64,000 nt of DNA, taken from the NCBI RefSeq assembly GCF_014639235.1, contig NZ_BMFU01000003.1:124001-188000 (forward strand), given 5' to 3'. Under the pieces are notes generated by a model. It was not told the DNA's origin. It made no database searches and saw only the letters and a program-made list of their open reading frames with translations. The translations under genes were made by a program, and so were the position numbers. Position 1 is the first letter of the stretch. The number at the start of each line of letters is the position of its first letter. Of the stretch, positions 61,581 through 64,000 are shown in pieces. The stretch is from Paenibacillus silvae (GTDB lineage Bacteria; Bacillota; Bacilli; Paenibacillales; Paenibacillaceae).

Positions 61581-62018
61581 TTATGTTTTCTGTCCATTGC
61601 CATTTTCGTTAAGCTCCTTTTGAAGGATTAGATCGTTTAACCAAAGTCCCTTGACGATATCGACCTGGTAATTCGATTTAATTTTTTTACCTTCGTTAAC
61701 TTTTAACCATAGCATTTTGCTGTCTTCATGCACTTTACTAGAATTCTCTAGAAATAAATTTACTGTATTAACCGCATATTGTTTATTTAACGAATACTCC
61801 TTACGATTATATTTGCCTCTCTTCACTCCCCTGACATAACCATCTTCACATAGGCCTAGAAATGCTGCCCTTGGACACCCTTTCTTTTGTCCCCAACAGC
61901 CTTCTCCGAATAATTCTCCAGTGGCCTGATACTAAGCCTCAACAGGATTTAAAATTTCTTTACTATGTATGTAAGCAACCACGTTAATAGCTGCCTGAAC
62001 ATATTTACTTTGATACAT
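61581..62018 (-). pseudogene. DUF6979-like gene interrupted by one TAG codon
   Basis: From the ATG at 62018 (after GGGGGAG) the frame reads MYQSKYVQAAINVVAYIHSK, then EILNPVEA, TAG at 61934-61932, then continues without further stops for 116 codons: GCWGQKKGCPRAAFLGLCEDG... to NENGNGQKT. The order EAW..GKG...QKKGCPR.AFLGLCEEG is typical of the DUF6979 family, where Trp occupies the position of the TAG, so TGG to TAG is the simplest explanation. The region is Lys/Asn-rich and AT-rich compared with its neighbours. Confidence 0.68.
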
Positions 62019-62030
62019 ATATACTCCCCC

Positions 62031-62603
62031 TTAAACATTACGAATGGTGCAGTATCCCGCTTCACCCAGAAAATCATTTCTCGTTAGTCCCTGCTCACCT
62101 AACAGCATTCTGTAATTCGTAATCGTGCCATCATGTGAAACCATAAATATATGTCCCTTTTGTTTGCGGCACCACGCCAGAAGTGACTCTGCCAGTAGTG
62201 TGAAACGCCGTGCATGCATCTGGTTTATGCTTTCTTCCCAGTCATTCACGCCAACATCAATGATCTGTCTATCTGGATATAACCTGCGAATCTCTGCCCT
62301 TGAATAGATCTGATCACAGCCTAGTGGAGTATAGCTCGAATCTTGAGGAAACATTCTAGGTCCAACCAATGGACTAATCATTACCCTGCCACGTGCGCTG
62401 GATGTTAATAGTTCCACTGTTTCAAGGGTTCGTTTCGCGGGGCTGACTACGATCGTATCGTCAGGCTTCACTTGTATAAGTTTACATAAAGCTGTAATTT
62501 GCTCTTTCCCCTGTGCGGTCAAACCCGGATGTAATCGATTAAGTTCACTCGGGTAATTCAGCAAATGTTCGGCGTGACCATGACGAATAAAAGTAATATC
62601 CAT
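62031..62603 (-). CDS. Histidine phosphatase family protein
   Basis: A 190-residue phosphoglycerate-mutase-like phosphatase with catalytic RHGHAE (H8), VVSPAKRTLETVELL and a second histidine in FMVSHDGTITNYR. Substrate unknown. ATG follows GAGGGGTTAGCCC. Confidence 0.85.
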   Translation of the reverse strand: MDITFIRHGHAEHLLNYPSELNRLHPGLTAQGKEQITALCKLIQVKPDDTIVVSPAKRTLETVELLTSSARGRVMISPLVGPRMFPQDSSYTPLGCDQIYSRAEIRRLYPDRQIIDVGVNDWEESINQMHARRFTLLAESLLAWCRKQKGHIFMVSHDGTITNYRMLLGEQGLTRNDFLGEAGYCTIRNV

Positions 62604-62615
62604 GGGCTAACCCCT

Positions 62616-63107
62616 CTATTTTTGAATGAAGTGTTTGATGCCGCTGGCATCACGTAGATGAGCGAGTTCTTTTCTCAGAAAAACAGGATAAATCTCCATC
62701 TGCTCCAGCTCCTCCATAGGGAACCAGCGAAATGTCAATTCGCCGTCGTTTTCCAAGCCATTGAATTCAGGTTCATCATAATAGGAATGCGCTTCTGGCA
62801 AAGAAATAACATAATAGAATCCGATCTCATGCATATGTATGTCATCGTATTCATAAAAATCTTCACAAATAAATGCGAGCCTCTGCACCTGCGTAGAAAC
62901 ACCCAATTCCTCTACCATCTCTCGCTTAATGGCTTCCTCGGTTGATTCGTTCAACTCTGCTTTGCCACCGGGCAAGTTCCAGAAATCATCCTGTTTCGCC
63001 TGATGCAGAAGAATCTTGTCCCCATTCATCACAATGCCAGCCACCCGAAAGTTAAATCGTTCTCGGCCTAGCATGTACGATATGTTTCTATTCACCGTAT
63101 TCGTCAT
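62616..63107 (-). CDS. NUDIX hydrolase
   Basis: A 163-residue NUDIX protein with a box at 47-70 (GGKAELNESTEEAIKREMVE). Substrate unknown. It lies 12 bases upstream of the phosphatase gene, in the same operon. The ribosome site GGGATGGG is moderate. Confidence 0.86.
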   Translation of the reverse strand: MTNTVNRNISYMLGRERFNFRVAGIVMNGDKILLHQAKQDDFWNLPGGKAELNESTEEAIKREMVEELGVSTQVQRLAFICEDFYEYDDIHMHEIGFYYVISLPEAHSYYDEPEFNGLENDGELTFRWFPMEELEQMEIYPVFLRKELAHLRDASGIKHFIQK

Positions 63108-63261
63108 CTAGCCGCCCATCCCTCAGCAAATCCACTTTGAAATCCGTTCACAAACGATGGAAGAAACAGAATCAATAGTAGAAGGAGACTTAATTCTAAA
63201 AAATTCATCATTAACGCAGACCTCCGTTATGTATTCTTCTCAGCTGTTATCCCTTTACCAA

Positions 63262-63513
63262 CTATTCATAAATTTTGCCCATATACATGATCTGAGCACA
63301 TCGCCTCCACGGGTTATCCGGTTTCTCGTAGTGTATTAAGCCGTCAACAGACTCCCGTCCCCAATCTGCGGCAGCTTCCAAAAATGAATCAATTGAATCC
63401 TGCTGCCATTCATCCGCATGAGCCTGACGATCTTTACGGAGTACACTCAGAAATGCAATAAACGTCGCTTCATCCTGCACTTCATTTACTATTTCAAATA
63501 ATGTCTTTTGCAT
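63262..63513 (-). CDS. DUF7660-like small protein, 83 aa
   Basis: A small acidic protein ending DNPWRRCAQIMYMGKIYE, the hallmark of the DUF7660 family (NPSWR..A.IL...K.YE), preceded by SFLEAAADWGRESVDG. Cytosolic, function unknown. It lies about 30 bases downstream of the partial gene at the window end. Confidence 0.64.
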   Translation of the reverse strand: MQKTLFEIVNEVQDEATFIAFLSVLRKDRQAHADEWQQDSIDSFLEAAADWGRESVDGLIHYEKPDNPWRRCAQIMYMGKIYE

Positions 63514-63544
63514 CTCGGCTTTCTACCTTCTTTCGTATCCAGGC

Positions 63545-64000
63545 TTAGTCGATGTCTGCAATCTTCCATTGCGCTGCATCGCCGTCCGCTTTCTTTTTCC
63601 AAAACACCATCATTTGATTGTACTCCATCTCGTCTGCCTGCCGTAATTCGGTAACCTTCACCGTTGCCTGATAGATGTTCCTCTGTTCTGTAATCGTAAT
63701 TTCACTCATTGAAAAAATGTTACGAATCTTATAGCCAGGCTTGCCTGTGAAGGGTGCTTCTGCAGTGAACAGACTCATATATCCCTCTTCATCTTGTTCA
63801 TATAAATAACGCATACGCGCATTCATTAGTTTGACAATTGCCAGTTCATCGCCCGAATATTTGCTCTCGTCCACATATTGAGGCGGGATATCTTCATCTT
63901 GTACAGAATTGACCGCTCCTTCCCCCTGCTCAACGGATTCATGCTCTGAACTTGTTGATACAGCTGATTTCTGTGTATTCTCAGGTTCTGTTTTATTCTG
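63545..64000 (-). CDS. Secreted or lipoprotein-like protein with NTF2-like C-terminus (partial)
   Basis: The frame is open to the right edge, so the N-terminus is missing. Residues visible from the edge are a Gln/Ser/Glu-rich linker (QNKTEPENTQKSAVSTSSEH) followed by a domain of about 110 residues (ELAIVKLMNARMRYLYEQDE to QWKIADID) with an NTF2/SnoaL-like pattern. Such layouts belong to Paenibacillus lipoproteins with a signal peptide and spacer, which is inferred here. Confidence 0.65.
   Translation of the reverse strand, partial: QNKTEPENTQKSAVSTSSEHESVEQGEGAVNSVQDEDIPPQYVDESKYSGDELAIVKLMNARMRYLYEQDEEGYMSLFTAEAPFTGKPGYKIRNIFSMSEITITEQRNIYQATVKVTELRQADEMEYNQMMVFWKKKADGDAAQWKIADID

Noticed and set aside
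1..64000. CRISPR arrays, tRNA/rRNA genes, riboswitches, prophage or IS transposases
   Set aside because: No regularly spaced repeats, cloverleaf, 16S/23S motifs, T-box or known riboswitch core, and no transposase or phage gene was found by reading both strands; a covariance-model search was not possible here.

Overview
The window looks like a chromosomal segment of a Paenibacillus (low-GC Gram-positive, aerobic, spore-forming). This is inferred from gene content: a YesS-type membrane AraC regulator facing an LplB-type sugar permease, an odhAB pair, mnmL-mnmM, spo0M, a YfiT-type bacillithiol-linked protein, ydbS-ydbT, strong AGGAGG ribosome sites with frequent GTG/TTG starts, and no IS transposase, tRNA, rRNA, prophage or CRISPR. 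Most genes from about 8.5 kb onward lie on the minus strand.

Layout. 0-8.5 kb: the end of a sugar ABC permease operon and its divergent AraC regulator, trmB, then a plus-strand run of mnmL-mnmM (wobble uridine modification), manA and a monoacylglycerol-lipase-like hydrolase. 8.5-13.4 kb: odhB and odhA (2-oxoglutarate dehydrogenase E2 and E1) with a long leader. 13.4-23.1 kb: small enzymes (NUDIX, GNAT, histidine phosphatase, glutamate racemase, a divergent protein kinase) plus coaA and a DUF423 protein. 23.1-30.3 kb: a tightly packed minus-strand operon in which a KAS III-like synthase is followed by an ATP-grasp ligase, an extended-SDR reductase, an MBL-fold hydrolase, an adenylate-forming enzyme and a classical SDR, then a 49-residue membrane protein and a GNAT. 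It resembles an uncharacterised small-molecule or lipid pathway and is the best candidate for a new system here. 30.5-40.9 kb: envelope and regulatory genes, ending with an ECF sigma factor and its DUF4179 anti-sigma partner. 40.9-55.3 kb: DUF4272, RtcB, more GNATs, an AAC(6')-like acetyltransferase, spo0M, a DMP19-like protein, HAD and YHYH proteins and the PH-domain pair ydbT/ydbS. 55.3-64 kb: a lipoprotein, a phospholipase-C-like protein, a metallopeptidase-like protein, IMPase, several small open frames and two genes each interrupted by one nonsense codon (a PhzF-family gene and a DUF6979-like gene).

Beyond the genes, two intergenic elements (15.0-15.5 kb and 51.1-51.3 kb) share the same inverted terminal sequence around TTGAACTAAAG but have different cores. 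The first also carries five copies of an AACGATC unit in both orientations. They look like a miniature, non-autonomous repeat family. Several small genes under 60 codons were found by reading the gaps: 49 aa at 23.7 kb, 59 aa at 57.4 kb, 40 and 27 aa at 59.9 kb. A gene remnant lies at 44.5 kb. All functional calls rest on motif and family recognition by eye; no database search was run.
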